From assembly GCA_038240605.1 (NCBI GenBank), contig JBBSDP010000015.1:1-64000 (forward strand): 64,000 nucleotides of DNA, given 5' to 3'. Shown here piece after piece: positions 49,490-57,994 of the stretch. Position 1 is the first letter of the stretch. Each line of letters opens with the position of its first letter. The stretch comes from JBBSDP01 sp038240605. GTDB lineage: Bacteria > Planctomycetota > Phycisphaerae > Tepidisphaerales > Tepidisphaeraceae. A model generated the notes under the pieces. The model saw only the letters and a program-made list of their open reading frames with translations. It was not told the origin of the DNA and searched no databases. The position numbers and the translations under genes were made by a program.

Positions 49490-52276
49490 TTATCGCCCCA
49501 GCATCTGCTTCCACGTCGCCAGGACTTCCTTCGCCCGCGCCGGCGTCAGCGTTTCCAGATCCAGCATGGCGAGCGCTTTGACCAGCTCCCTGGCCGGATC
49601 GGCAAAGAGCTGAAGTTGTGACTCGTCGTCCGTGCGCCGGTTGCGGGCCCCTCGGTTGTGGCCAACGTGATGAACCGCCAGTTCCGTGAGCAGCTGCCTG
49701 GCGCGTTCCAGCACTGGGCGCGGCACGCCGGCCAGACGGGCGACGTGGATGCCGTACGAGCGGTCAGTTCCCCCTTCGACGATGCGGTGGAGGAACACGA
49801 CCTGATCTTCCCATTCGCGAACCGCGACGTTCAGGTTCTTCGCGCCGCGAAAACGCTGCGCCAGGTCGGTCAGCTCGTGGTAATGGGTGGCGAAGAGCGT
49901 ACGGCAGCGCAGGTTAGCGGCGATGTGCTCGGCGATCGCCCAGGCGAGGCTTAAACCGTCAAGCGTGCTGGTGCCCCGGCCGATCTCGTCGAGGATCACC
50001 AGGCTGCGGTCGGTGGCGTTGTTGAGGATGTTGGCCGTCTCGGTCATCTCCACCATGAAGGTGGACTGACCGGTGTGCAGCTCGTCGCTTGCGCCGATGC
50101 GCGTGAAGAGTCGGTCCACCAGGCCCACGGTCGCCTGCTTCGCCGGCACATAGCTCCCGATCTGCGCCAGGAGCGTGATCAGTGCCACCTGCCGGATGTA
50201 GGTGCTCTTGCCGGCCATGTTCGGGCCGGTGATCAGTGCCAGTGAATCGTCGGGCCCAAAGTGCGTATCGTTGGCGACGAACGCGCTGCCGAGCTGCTGC
50301 TCCAGCACCGGATGACGCCCGTCCACGATCTCCAGCACGCGCTCGTCCACGATCTTCGGTCGGCAGTAGCGCCGTTCGGCGGCCAGAGATGCCAGGCTCG
50401 CCAGCACGTCCACCCGCGCCAGCCCATGCGACAGTTCCTGAAAACTCGCGACGTGGGGAAGCAATGCCTGCCGGACCTGTTCGAACAGTGCCTGCTCGAG
50501 CGCCACGGACTTGTCCTGCGCGCCCAGCGCCTCTTCCTCAAACTTCTTCAGCTCCTCGGTGACGTAGCGCTCGGCGTTCTTGATCGTCTGCTTCCGCGAC
50601 CAGGCCGCCGGCACCTTATCGCGGTGCGAGTCGGTCACTTCGATGTAGTAGCCGAAGACCTTGTTGAACCCGACGCGCAGTGAATTGATGCCCGATTCTC
50701 CAGCGAGCCGGCCCTGGTAGCGGGCCAGCCATTGCTGGCTGTTGGAGCCGATCTCGTGCAGGCGATCCAGCTCGGCGTCGAACCCGCGGGCGATCACGCC
50801 TCCCTCGCGCAGGTGCGGGGCCGGCTCGGGGAGGATGGCGCTGCCAAGATATTTCGCCTGCTGCTCGCAAAAGCTGCGCAGCGACGCCAGCTCCGGCGCC
50901 ACCTCCGCCGCATGCGTCAACTGTTCGAGCTGGTCGAACAATTGCGGAAGCGATGTCAGGCATCTAGACAAGCCGGCCAGGTCGCGCGGCGTGACGCGCC
51001 CCACCGCCAGCCGGGAGATGATCCGCTCGATATCGCAGACGTCATCCAGCTTGCCGACGACCGACCGGAGCGCCGCCGGGGCTTCCAGGAACGCCGAGAC
51101 GGCCGTCTGCCGCGCGATGATGTGCTCGGCGTCGCACAACGGCGTGCGCAGCCACTGCCGCAGCAGCCGTCCGCCCATGCTGGAGCGGGTACGGTCGATG
51201 GCGCTGAGCAGCGAGCCTTCCGTTCCACCGGACCGCACCGTCCGATCCACCTCGAGGCTGCGCCAACTGGCGGGGTCGATGTTGAGGTGGTCTTCGATCA
51301 CGTGCCGGCGCAGCGGGCGGATGTGCGCGAGCGACGTCTTCTGCGTTTCCTCGAGGTAACTCAGGATCGCGCTGGTGGCGAAGACGGCCGGATCGTCATC
51401 GGCAAACCCGAATCCCGCCGCGGTCCGCGCCTGCCACTGCCGTTGCACCTGCTCGCGGGCATGGTGCGGGGTGAAGTGCCAGCCGGGACGCGACGTGATC
51501 GCGCTTACTCCCACCGCTCGCAGCCGCTCGGCGATCGCGGGAGGTTGGCCGCTCGCCTGCTCGGCGACGAGCACTTCCGCCGGCCGTAAGCGCGCGGCTT
51601 CGTCGATGATCTGTCCCTCTGATCCGCTGACCGCCACGCAGGCGCCGGTTGAGAGTTCCACCCACGCCAGGGCACAGCGGTACCCATCGGCCTGGCTGAT
51701 ACCCGTGGCGATGGCGGCAAGAAAATTTTCGCTTCGTCCGTCGAGCAGCGGCTCATCGGTCAGCGTGCCCGGCGTCATCAGGCGCACGACCTCGCGCTTG
51801 ATCACGCCCTTGGCCATCGCCGGGTCTTCCATCTGCTCGCAGATCGCCACCCGATGCCCCGCCGCGATCATCTTGCGGAGATATCCCTCGACGGCATGAA
51901 ACGGGACGCCCGCCATCGGGATCGCATCCTCCGCGCCCAGGCCGCCACGGCTGCGGCTGGTGAGCGTTACACCCAGCGTCCGGGCGGCGAGCTGCGCGTC
52001 CTCCCAGAACATCTCATAGAAATCCCCCATGCGAAAAAAGAGCACGTACCCGGGATATTGTTTTTTGAACTCCTGATATTGCCGCATGGCCGGCGTGTTC
52101 GCGCCGCCTCGCTCTTGCGGCGCGGGAGCCGTCACGTTCGGCGATGGCGAGCGCGGCGCGGTTTGCGGCGGTGCTGCGGGCACCGGCGCAGCGGCAGGTG
52201 GCGCCGCCGGTGTGCGCGCAAGCGGCACGGCGGTCTCCGCCAGGATCGAAGTATGTTCGGCGACGCGTCGGGTCAT
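49490..52276 (-). CDS. mutS: DNA mismatch repair protein MutS
   Basis: 928 residues. After a Pro/Ala-rich N-terminal extension of ~60 residues (ARTPAAPPAAAPVPAAPPQT) the mismatch-recognition domain begins: MRQYQEFKKQYPGYVLFFRM with the Phe-x-Glu mismatch motif in GDFYEMFWED near residues 82-91. The connector, core lever and clamp domains follow. The ATPase has Walker A GPNMAGKSTYIRQVAL (~684-699), STFMVEMTETANIL, Walker B LVILDEIGRGTST and ATHYHELTDL. MutS finds mismatches and recruits MutL. The shorter start at M64 (MRQYQEF) is possible, which would remove the extension. Confidence 0.96.
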   Translation of the reverse strand: MTRRVAEHTSILAETAVPLARTPAAPPAAAPVPAAPPQTAPRSPSPNVTAPAPQERGGANTPAMRQYQEFKKQYPGYVLFFRMGDFYEMFWEDAQLAARTLGVTLTSRSRGGLGAEDAIPMAGVPFHAVEGYLRKMIAAGHRVAICEQMEDPAMAKGVIKREVVRLMTPGTLTDEPLLDGRSENFLAAIATGISQADGYRCALAWVELSTGACVAVSGSEGQIIDEAARLRPAEVLVAEQASGQPPAIAERLRAVGVSAITSRPGWHFTPHHAREQVQRQWQARTAAGFGFADDDPAVFATSAILSYLEETQKTSLAHIRPLRRHVIEDHLNIDPASWRSLEVDRTVRSGGTEGSLLSAIDRTRSSMGGRLLRQWLRTPLCDAEHIIARQTAVSAFLEAPAALRSVVGKLDDVCDIERIISRLAVGRVTPRDLAGLSRCLTSLPQLFDQLEQLTHAAEVAPELASLRSFCEQQAKYLGSAILPEPAPHLREGGVIARGFDAELDRLHEIGSNSQQWLARYQGRLAGESGINSLRVGFNKVFGYYIEVTDSHRDKVPAAWSRKQTIKNAERYVTEELKKFEEEALGAQDKSVALEQALFEQVRQALLPHVASFQELSHGLARVDVLASLASLAAERRYCRPKIVDERVLEIVDGRHPVLEQQLGSAFVANDTHFGPDDSLALITGPNMAGKSTYIRQVALITLLAQIGSYVPAKQATVGLVDRLFTRIGASDELHTGQSTFMVEMTETANILNNATDRSLVILDEIGRGTSTLDGLSLAWAIAEHIAANLRCRTLFATHYHELTDLAQRFRGAKNLNVAVREWEDQVVFLHRIVEGGTDRSYGIHVARLAGVPRPVLERARQLLTELAVHHVGHNRGARNRRTDDESQLQLFADPARELVKALAMLDLETLTPARAKEVLATWKQMLGR

Positions 52277-52379
52277 CGATCAGGGTCTGACCGCCAACTT
52301 AGAAGCACCGCGCGGGCAGATCAAGGACTGTCGCGAAATGGTTCGCCAACCTCCGACGTCCCACTTACAATCAGACCCG

Positions 52380-53249
52380 ATGAACGATCCCGGAACCGCG
52401 ATCGCCCCACCCGTCGCCGGCAAAGGTGTTGAGGCCGCTCCACCACTGCGGCCTGGACTGCTTCTGCCCGCCCTCTCCTTGGCGCAGCGGGAGATGGTCC
52501 GCTTTCTGCGACAGCGCAGTCGGATCATCGGCGCGCTCTTCACGCCGGTCGTCTTCTGGCTCGGCATCGGCGGGGGCATGGGACATAGCTTTCGCGTCGA
52601 GGGGGCGGCGGGTGGCGAGAATTACCTACAGTACTTTTTCCCCGGCACGATCCTGATGATCCTGCTGTTCACGGCGATCTTCTCGACTATCTCGATCATC
52701 GAAGACCGGCGCGAGGGGTTCCTTCAATCGGTGCTCGTCGCCCCGGTGCCGCGGATGGCGATCGTGCTTGGCAAGGTGCTGGGCGGCACCATGCTGGCGT
52801 TCGGCCAGGGGTTCCTGTTTCTGATCCTCGCCCCGCTGATCGGGATGAAGCTGACCGTGCCGGGCCTTTTTGCGGCCATGGGCATGATGTGGATCCTCGC
52901 GTTCGCGCTCACTGCGCTCGGCTTCATCATCGCCTGGCGAATGAGCTCGACACAGGGATTTCACGCTATCATGAACCTGTTCCTTATCCCGCTCTGGTTC
53001 CTGTCGGGCGCGCTGTTTCCGCCACAAAATGCCCAGTGGGGATTCCTGCGCGGGATGATGCGCGTGAACCCTCTCAGTTACGGCGTCGATGGCCTCCGGC
53101 GTGCCCTCTTTTGGGGACCGGTATCCGGCGGCGCGGATGCCCTTCCCTCCTGGCCTGCGATCGTGACCGTTTCAATCCTTTTCGCCGTGGCCATGTTCCT
53201 GCTCGCCAGCGCCGTGGCCCGGTCGCGCGTGGCGGCAGATTGGCAGTAG
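52380..53249 (+). CDS. ABC-2 type transporter permease
   Basis: 289 residues from the ATG at 52380; the longer frame lies antisense to mutS. Six membrane helices are visible in the usual ABC-2 pattern, starting after RFLRQRSRIIGALFTPVVFW, with the family signature DRREGFLQSVLVAPVPRMAI near residue 105, LSGALFPPQNAQWGFLRGMM and MRVNPLSYGVDGLRRAL. It would export a substrate together with an ATPase subunit, but no ATPase gene is next to it. Its position directly before the SCO1, DUF420 and CPAC genes (17-bp gap) suggests a role in cytochrome-oxidase assembly, as in similar planctomycete clusters. Confidence 0.9.
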   Translation: MNDPGTAIAPPVAGKGVEAAPPLRPGLLLPALSLAQREMVRFLRQRSRIIGALFTPVVFWLGIGGGMGHSFRVEGAAGGENYLQYFFPGTILMILLFTAIFSTISIIEDRREGFLQSVLVAPVPRMAIVLGKVLGGTMLAFGQGFLFLILAPLIGMKLTVPGLFAAMGMMWILAFALTALGFIIAWRMSSTQGFHAIMNLFLIPLWFLSGALFPPQNAQWGFLRGMMRVNPLSYGVDGLRRALFWGPVSGGADALPSWPAIVTVSILFAVAMFLLASAVARSRVAADWQ

Positions 53250-53266
53250 CACTACAGTTCCCTCCT

Positions 53267-53881
53267 ATGAGCCCACGCCAGAAAATGATCACCACCGCCT
53301 TGTGGGCGGCACTCGTGCTCGTCATGGTGGGCGTGGTCGTGGGGCAGTTCTGGCGGCCGCGGCACAATCCGCCTGAGCTGCCGACCTATTACAACGTCGG
53401 CGCCTTTTCCCTCGTCGACGAAAACGGAAAGCCGTTTACGGAGCAGGACCTGCGCGGCCGGCCTTACGTGGCAGATATCATCTTCACCACCTGTGCCGGA
53501 ACGTGCCCGATCATGAGCAGCAAGCTCGCGGAAGTGCAGAAGCTGACGCCGGCCGGCGTGCAGCTCGTCTCCTTTACCGTGAACCCGGAGTTCGACACCC
53601 CCGCGGTGCTGAAGGAATATGCCCACCGCTACCATGCCGACGAATCGCGCTGGCATTTTCTGACCGGCTCGCCCCAGCAGATGCAGGATGCGGCAAAGAA
53701 AACACTGAAGCTCCCCGCCAGCCCGCCGGAAGCGCAGAACCCGATCGGCCACAGCGACCGGCTCCTGCTGATCGACGGCGCCGGCAACGTTCGCGGCATC
53801 TACGACGGCCGCGACGACGAGACCGTGAAGCGCCTGGCCGCCGACGCGTCGAGCCTGGCCAGGCGAGGGAACGGCGCGTGA
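53267..53881 (+). CDS. SCO1/SenC copper chaperone for cytochrome oxidase
   Basis: 204 residues from the ATG at 53267. One N-terminal membrane helix (MITTALWAALVLVMVGVVVG) anchors a thioredoxin-like domain. The copper ligands are the CxxxC pair in TTCAGTCPIM (C76, C80) and the distal His162 in PIGHSDRL, exactly as in Sco1. SFTVNPEFDTPAVLKEYAHR and WHFLTGSPQQMQDAAK are further family blocks. It delivers copper to the CuA centre of cytochrome c oxidase outside the cytoplasm. Its stop codon overlaps the GTG start of the DUF420 gene. Confidence 0.93.
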   Translation: MSPRQKMITTALWAALVLVMVGVVVGQFWRPRHNPPELPTYYNVGAFSLVDENGKPFTEQDLRGRPYVADIIFTTCAGTCPIMSSKLAEVQKLTPAGVQLVSFTVNPEFDTPAVLKEYAHRYHADESRWHFLTGSPQQMQDAAKKTLKLPASPPEAQNPIGHSDRLLLIDGAGNVRGIYDGRDDETVKRLAADASSLARRGNGA

Positions 53882-54327
53882 CCTTCCACGATTTCCCGAT
53901 CGTCAACGCATCCCTCAACGGCGCCAGCGGTGCGCTGCTGCTCGCCGGCTACGTCTGCATCCGCCGCTGCCGAATCCGCGCGCATGCGACCCTGATGATC
54001 AGCGCGTTCGCCACCTCCATCGCGTTCCTCGCCTGCTACGTGGCGTACCACAGCATCCTCCTGCGCCAGGGCATCACCGTTACCCGGTTTCCGGAGCATC
54101 CGGTCAGGCCGGTTTACTACGCGATTCTCATCAGTCACACGATCCTTGCAGTGGTCATCGTGCCACTGATCCTGACGACGCTCTGGCGGGCGTACCATCG
54201 GCAATGGAGCAGGCATCGGGCCATCGCACGAATCACATTCCCATTGTGGCTGTACGTTTCGATCACCGGCGTTATCATCTACTGGATGCTCTACATCTTG
54301 GCCCCGCGATTAACGGTAGGTCGTTAA
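53878..54327 (+). CDS. DUF420 membrane protein (cytochrome-oxidase assembly)
   Basis: 149 residues from the GTG at 53878, overlapping the SCO stop by four bases (GTGA). Four membrane helices are visible. DUF420 hallmarks: FPIVNASLNGASGALLLAGY, HATLMISAFATSIAFLACYV, PVRPVYYAILISHTILAVVI and HRAIARITFPLWLYVSITGV. Histidines in helices 2-4 may bind heme or copper. DUF420 proteins are encoded with SCO1 and oxidase genes and assist oxidase maturation. It is followed by a small CxxC membrane protein. Confidence 0.93.
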   Translation: MTFHDFPIVNASLNGASGALLLAGYVCIRRCRIRAHATLMISAFATSIAFLACYVAYHSILLRQGITVTRFPEHPVRPVYYAILISHTILAVVIVPLILTTLWRAYHRQWSRHRAIARITFPLWLYVSITGVIIYWMLYILAPRLTVGR

Positions 54328-54353
54328 GCCGGTAGATCAAACTGAGGTGTTTC

Positions 54354-54575
54354 ATGCGGCGTTTGAGCGTCATCCTGAGCGTAGTGGTACTGCTCGTCTT
54401 CAGCGCCAGCCTCATGGCTTGCCCCGCCTGCAAGGACGCTCTCACCCAGGGCGATGCCACCGGCCAGGGCGCCCTCCCCAACGGTTTCAACACAAGCGTC
54501 GAACTGATGCTCGGCGGTTTCCTCGCCACCCTCGGCATGGTCGGCGCCATCATCTGGAAGGGCATCCGCGGGTGA
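54354..54575 (+). CDS. Small membrane protein with a CPAC motif
   Basis: 73 residues. A first hydrophobic helix (LSVILSVVVLLVFSASLMA) ends directly at CPAC (residues 23-26), so the cysteines face the outside just after a membrane or signal helix. A second helix follows (LMLGGFLATLGMVGAIIWKG). The segment GALPNGFNTSVELMLGG is shared by small proteins encoded beside oxidase genes in planctomycetes, as far as I recall. A copper- or redox-related role in oxidase assembly is inferred from its place 26 bp after DUF420. Confidence 0.7.
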   Translation: MRRLSVILSVVVLLVFSASLMACPACKDALTQGDATGQGALPNGFNTSVELMLGGFLATLGMVGAIIWKGIRG

Positions 54576-54614
54576 TCGCCAGGCGATTGCAATAGCTCCT
54601 CAAGAGGTGCCAAG

Positions 54615-54827
54615 GTGAAGTATCGCGTAACAATCGAACAAGATGAAGACGGCGTATTCATTGCTGAGTGCCCGGCCCTCCCGGGATGCGTCTCGCAGGG
54701 AGAAAGTAGAGAAGAAGTCCTCGTCAACGTGAAGGACGCGATCAAGGGGTACCTCGCAAGCCTCAAGAAGCACGGCGAGCCGATTCCGCCGCCGATCACT
54801 GAGGAAATCGTAGAGGTGCAGACGTGA
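54615..54827 (+). CDS. hicB: HicB-family antitoxin
   Basis: 70 residues with the complete short HicB fold: KYRVTIEQDEDGVFIAECPA, LPGCVSQGESREEVLVNVKD and AIKGYLASLKKHGEPIPPP. This partial RNase-H-like fold binds and blocks HicA toxin. No DNA-binding C-terminal domain is present, which is usual for the short type. The gene ends with GTGA, where a HicA reading frame begins, but that frame breaks off after about 17 residues, so the antitoxin has no working partner here. Confidence 0.88.
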   Translation: MKYRVTIEQDEDGVFIAECPALPGCVSQGESREEVLVNVKDAIKGYLASLKKHGEPIPPPITEEIVEVQT

Positions 54828-54874
54828 GCAAGGTTCCGGCCTGCTCTGGCCGCGACGCAGTCCGGGCCTTTCAA
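54824..54874 (+). pseudogene. hicA: HicA toxin remnant (N-terminal 17 codons)
   Basis: A GTG at 54824, overlapping the hicB stop, opens a frame that starts VSKVPACSGRDAVRAFQ, matching the beginning of HicA (MSKLPxxSGxExxxAL). The RNA-binding core, including the GSH catalytic motif, is missing; the frame continues as unrelated sequence into the tail of the convergent PfpI-like gene. HicA would cleave mRNA, so its loss leaves the antitoxin as an orphan. Confidence 0.6.
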
Positions 54875-54882
54875 CACCACCA

Positions 54883-55452
54883 TCAAGCGCCGAGGACCTT
54901 TAGGAACTGCGCCAGCCACTCCGGATGCGCCGGCCAGGCCGGGGCCGTTACGAGCTTCCCGCTGGTAACGGCTTTATCGACTGCACAATCCTGCCATTGT
55001 CCCCCGGCGGCGCGGACTTCGGGGGCAACGGCGGGATAGGCGGTGCACGTTTTTCCCTCGAGCACGCGGGCGGCGGTGAGGATTTGGATGCCGTGGCAAA
55101 GGGCGCCGATGGGCTTGTCTTCCTCGGCGAAGTGGCGGACGATCGACAAGACCCGTTCGTCGAGCCTGAGGTACTCGGGGGCACGCCCGCCGGGCAGCAC
55201 CAGCGCGTCATACGATTCGGGGCGGGCGTCGGCGAAGGAGAAGTTCAGGGTGAAGTTGTGGCCGGACTTTTCGGTGTAGGTCTGGTCTCCCTCGAAATCG
55301 TGGATCGCGGTCCGCACGCGGTCACCGCTTTTCTTGTCGGGGCAGATCGCGTGGACGGTGTGACCGACCATCTGAAGCGCCTGGAACGGCACCATCACTT
55401 CATAATCTTCCACGAAATCACCGACGATCATCAGGATTTCCCGAGCGGCCAT
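54883..55452 (-). CDS. DJ-1/PfpI family protein
   Basis: 189 residues. The flavodoxin-like DJ-1/PfpI core is complete: EILMIVGDFVEDYEVMVPFQ, YDALVLPGGRAPEYLRLDER and the nucleophile elbow in KPIGALCHGIQILTAARVL with the catalytic Cys near residue 118. The N-terminal DFVEDYE carries the acidic residue near the cysteine. The family includes proteases, glyoxalases and chaperone-like stress proteins; the exact activity cannot be read. It follows the parvulin gene on the same strand after a 10-bp gap, which suggests a two-gene stress or protein-quality operon. Confidence 0.9.
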   Translation of the reverse strand: MAAREILMIVGDFVEDYEVMVPFQALQMVGHTVHAICPDKKSGDRVRTAIHDFEGDQTYTEKSGHNFTLNFSFADARPESYDALVLPGGRAPEYLRLDERVLSIVRHFAEEDKPIGALCHGIQILTAARVLEGKTCTAYPAVAPEVRAAGGQWQDCAVDKAVTSGKLVTAPAWPAHPEWLAQFLKVLGA

Positions 55453-55462
55453 GATTGCTCCT

Positions 55463-56362
55463 TCATGCGTGGACGTGGGCCGGCGTCTCGTCGACCGCCG
55501 GCGCTGGTTCTTCGATTGCAGCGCGTGCCTTCAGTTCTTCCACCAGCGCGCGGGTGACGCGTTGGCGTCGTTCCTCGGTGAGCCGTTCGATGACCTCGCT
55601 ACGCACCTCGTCAAAAGGTTTGGGGGTCGAAGGCTTGTGGTCGGTGACCTTCATGAGGTGATAGCCGTAGGATGAGCTGAAGATGGGACTGACCTCCCCG
55701 ACGTTCATGGAGAAGGCGACCACTTCAAACTCCTCGGGCAATTCCCCTCGCTTGAAAAAGCCGAGGTCGATGTGCTCGTCGGCTTTGTCGGAATGAACGC
55801 GGGCGAGCTCGTCGAAATCGGCTCCTTTGAGCAACTGCTGCCGCAGCGGACGCAGCGCATCGTACGCCGCAGCCCGGTTCTCGCCGCGCGGCGGGGCCTT
55901 GAGGATGTGCGAGGCACGCACCTCTTCGGCCGTCATGAACAGCTCGATATGCTCGTCGTAAAACCGGCGTAAAAGTTCATCGGAGGGCGTCGGCTCGGCG
56001 TCACAGCGGTCCTGGATCATCTTCCGGACGCGCTGGTCCGCCTCGACATCCCGTCGGACGAGGGCCATCTGTTCAGGCGTCCCGCCGATCGCCGCATAAA
56101 ATCCGGCCTCGCCTCCATACGCTTCCTGGAGTTTGGCGATGGCGGCGTCGACTTCCCCCTCCGACAAAGGTGAAAGTGCCCGCTGCGCCTCCTGGGTCAG
56201 CAAGACGCGGGCAATCACGTTGTCGCGCGCGTAGCCGCGAAATTCCGGGTCGCGCTCGCAGCAGGAAACGTTTCCGAGCCGTTCGAAATAGGCCTTGATC
56301 TCGGCAAATTCCCCTTCGAGCACCCCTTCGTCCACGGGCTGTCCATTAATCGTCAAAGGCAC
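55463..56362 (-). CDS. Parvulin-type peptidyl-prolyl isomerase, apparently without signal peptide
   Basis: 299 residues from a GTG at 56362, chosen because a perfect GGAGGT lies six bases upstream (56369-56374). The N-terminal region (PLTINGQPVDEGVLEGEFAE to about residue 130) is helical, like the SurA/PrsA chaperone domain. The parvulin domain covers ~145-260: EEVRASHILKAPP, KGADFDELARVHSDKADEH, DLGFFKRGELPEEFEVVAFS and SSSYGYHLMKVTDHKPS. Most SurA/PrsA-type proteins are exported; this start gives no signal peptide, so it may be cytoplasmic. Two adjacent Cys residues (NVSCCERDPE, ~residue 34) are unusual. Confidence 0.88.
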   Translation of the reverse strand: MPLTINGQPVDEGVLEGEFAEIKAYFERLGNVSCCERDPEFRGYARDNVIARVLLTQEAQRALSPLSEGEVDAAIAKLQEAYGGEAGFYAAIGGTPEQMALVRRDVEADQRVRKMIQDRCDAEPTPSDELLRRFYDEHIELFMTAEEVRASHILKAPPRGENRAAAYDALRPLRQQLLKGADFDELARVHSDKADEHIDLGFFKRGELPEEFEVVAFSMNVGEVSPIFSSSYGYHLMKVTDHKPSTPKPFDEVRSEVIERLTEERRQRVTRALVEELKARAAIEEPAPAVDETPAHVHA

Positions 56363-56368
56363 GTCGCG

Positions 56369-56374
56369 ACCTCC
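56369..56374 (-). promoter_or_regulatory. Strong Shine-Dalgarno site deciding the parvulin start
   Basis: The minus strand reads GGAGGT six bases before the GTG at 56362. It is one of few perfect Shine-Dalgarno sites in the window and rules out the longer upstream frame. Confidence 0.8.
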
Positions 56375-56490
56375 GGTTGCCGGGATTATACGCGATCCCC
56401 CCTGCCAGTGCCGGTGAACCACAACAGGGGAGTTGTCCCCTCAAGTCCCTAATTCGCGATTGCGCCGCGTGTCCTTACAATGCCGGCGCA

Positions 56491-57363
56491 ATGGCCCCGA
56501 TTGGATTGATCGCCGGTGAAGGGGTGTTCCCGGTGCTGGTGGCGCGTGGCGCCCGTGCCGCGGGGCGCAAGGTCGTCTGCGCCGCGTTCGCCGGCCACGC
56601 CTGGCCGGAGCTCGATCGCGAGTGCGACGTGTTCCAGTGGGTGGGAATCCTCCGCGTGAACCAGTGGATCCGCCTCCTGCGCGAGCAGGGTTGCCGCGAA
56701 GCCATCATGGTCGGCCGCGTGGCAAAGGGGCAGCTCTACGACCGCTGGCGCTATTTGCGGTATATTCCCGACTGGCGGGCGGTCCGCCTCTTCTGGCGCG
56801 CCATCCGACGCGATAAGCGCCCGCAGGCCATCCTTCAGGCGCTTGTCGGCGAACTCGACGCCGCGGGAATCACCTTGCTCGACTCCACCCTCTTCACTCC
56901 CGAGCACGTCGTGACGCCCGGCGTCATGACTCGCCGTCAGCCCACCGAATCACAGTGGCAGGACATCCGCCTCGGCTATGAGATCTGCTGCACGATCAGC
57001 CGGTACGACATCGGGCAATCGATCGCCCTGCTGGACCGCGACGTGATCGCGGTCGAAGCGCTCGAAGGGACCAACGCGATGATCGAGCGTGCTGGCACGC
57101 TCTGCCGGGTCGGCGGCTGGACGCTCGTGAAGGTGGCCAACGCCAAGCAGGACATGCGCGTGGACGTGCCGACGGTCGGCACGACGACGATCGAAAAACT
57201 CGCCGCCGCCCGCGCCGCCTGCCTGGTGCTCGAGCCGGGAAAAACCGTCATTCTCGAAAAGCCGAAGGTGCTCGAGCTGGCCGAACGGCATCGCATTGCC
57301 ATCGTGGGTTACGGCGGAGAGCAGGTGGCCTCGTCCCCGTCCGCGGCCCAACGGTCGGGCTGA
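56491..57363 (+). CDS. lpxI: UDP-2,3-diacylglucosamine pyrophosphatase LpxI
   Basis: 290 residues from the ATG at 56491; the longer frame is noise. The LpxI (DUF1009) pattern is clear: GLIAGEGVFPVLVARGARAA, VFQWVGILRVNQWIRLLREQ, EAIMVGRVAKGQLYDRWRYL, then the C-terminal catalytic domain with DRDVIAVEALEGTNAMIERA, VKVANAKQDMRVDVPTVGTT and AIVGYGGEQVASS. LpxI makes lipid X from UDP-2,3-diacylglucosamine in lipid A synthesis, replacing LpxH, and acts in the cytoplasm. Its presence argues that this organism makes lipid A. No other lpx gene is in the window. Confidence 0.93.
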   Translation: MAPIGLIAGEGVFPVLVARGARAAGRKVVCAAFAGHAWPELDRECDVFQWVGILRVNQWIRLLREQGCREAIMVGRVAKGQLYDRWRYLRYIPDWRAVRLFWRAIRRDKRPQAILQALVGELDAAGITLLDSTLFTPEHVVTPGVMTRRQPTESQWQDIRLGYEICCTISRYDIGQSIALLDRDVIAVEALEGTNAMIERAGTLCRVGGWTLVKVANAKQDMRVDVPTVGTTTIEKLAAARAACLVLEPGKTVILEKPKVLELAERHRIAIVGYGGEQVASSPSAAQRSG

Positions 57364-57407
57364 GTCGCGCATCCGTCCTCAGTGTCACTAACACTTGGGA
57401 GATCCCA

Positions 57408-57977
57408 GTGCCTCTGGAACCTCAGGTTCTTCAGCTCATCCAGGAACTCGACGCCCTGCGCAAGACCCGTGACGACGCGTGGCAGATCCCGCGCGAGGAA
57501 GGTGAGGTGCTGTATCAGCTCGCCGTTGCCATGAACGCCCAGCGGATCGTCGAGGTGGGGACGAGCTACGGGTTCAGCGGACTCTTCTGGGGCGCGGCCG
57601 CCCGGCACAATGGCGGCGTCTTTCACACGATCGACATCAGCCGTAAGAAATTTGACTCATCGATGGAAACGTTCGACCGAGCCGGCCTGGACGGCGCGAT
57701 CGTTAACCACCTGGGCGACGCCGTCCAGGTGCTGCCCACGATCAAAGGCCCGATCGACATCGCCTTCCTCGATGGCATCGACAAGAGCGCCAACCGGAAC
57801 TATTTCGATCTGGTCTGGCCGGCTATCCGCGGCGGCGGCTCGGTGCTCACCGACAACACCAGGACCCACGCCGACGAACTGGCCGATTACGTGGCGTACG
57901 TTCGCGGTCGCGGCGACGCGATCAGCGTTGACTTGCCCGTCGGCAATGGCTTGGAGTGGACCCTCAAGACGGCGTAA
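57408..57977 (+). CDS. Class I SAM-dependent O-methyltransferase
   Basis: 189 residues from a GTG at 57408. SAM-binding motif I is IVEVGTSYGFSGLFWG (~46-61), followed by the acidic loop VFHTIDISRKKFDSS, a third motif IDIAFLDGIDKSANRNYF (Asp ligands of the catechol-O-methyltransferase-like group) and GGGSVLTDNTRTHADE. Length and motif order match YrrM-like O-methyltransferases. The substrate may be a tRNA wobble uridine derivative or a catechol-like molecule; the sequence does not tell. The moaD gene starts 17 bp downstream. Confidence 0.88.
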   Translation: MPLEPQVLQLIQELDALRKTRDDAWQIPREEGEVLYQLAVAMNAQRIVEVGTSYGFSGLFWGAAARHNGGVFHTIDISRKKFDSSMETFDRAGLDGAIVNHLGDAVQVLPTIKGPIDIAFLDGIDKSANRNYFDLVWPAIRGGGSVLTDNTRTHADELADYVAYVRGRGDAISVDLPVGNGLEWTLKTA

Positions 57978-57994
57978 ATCAGCCGGCGGCCCGC

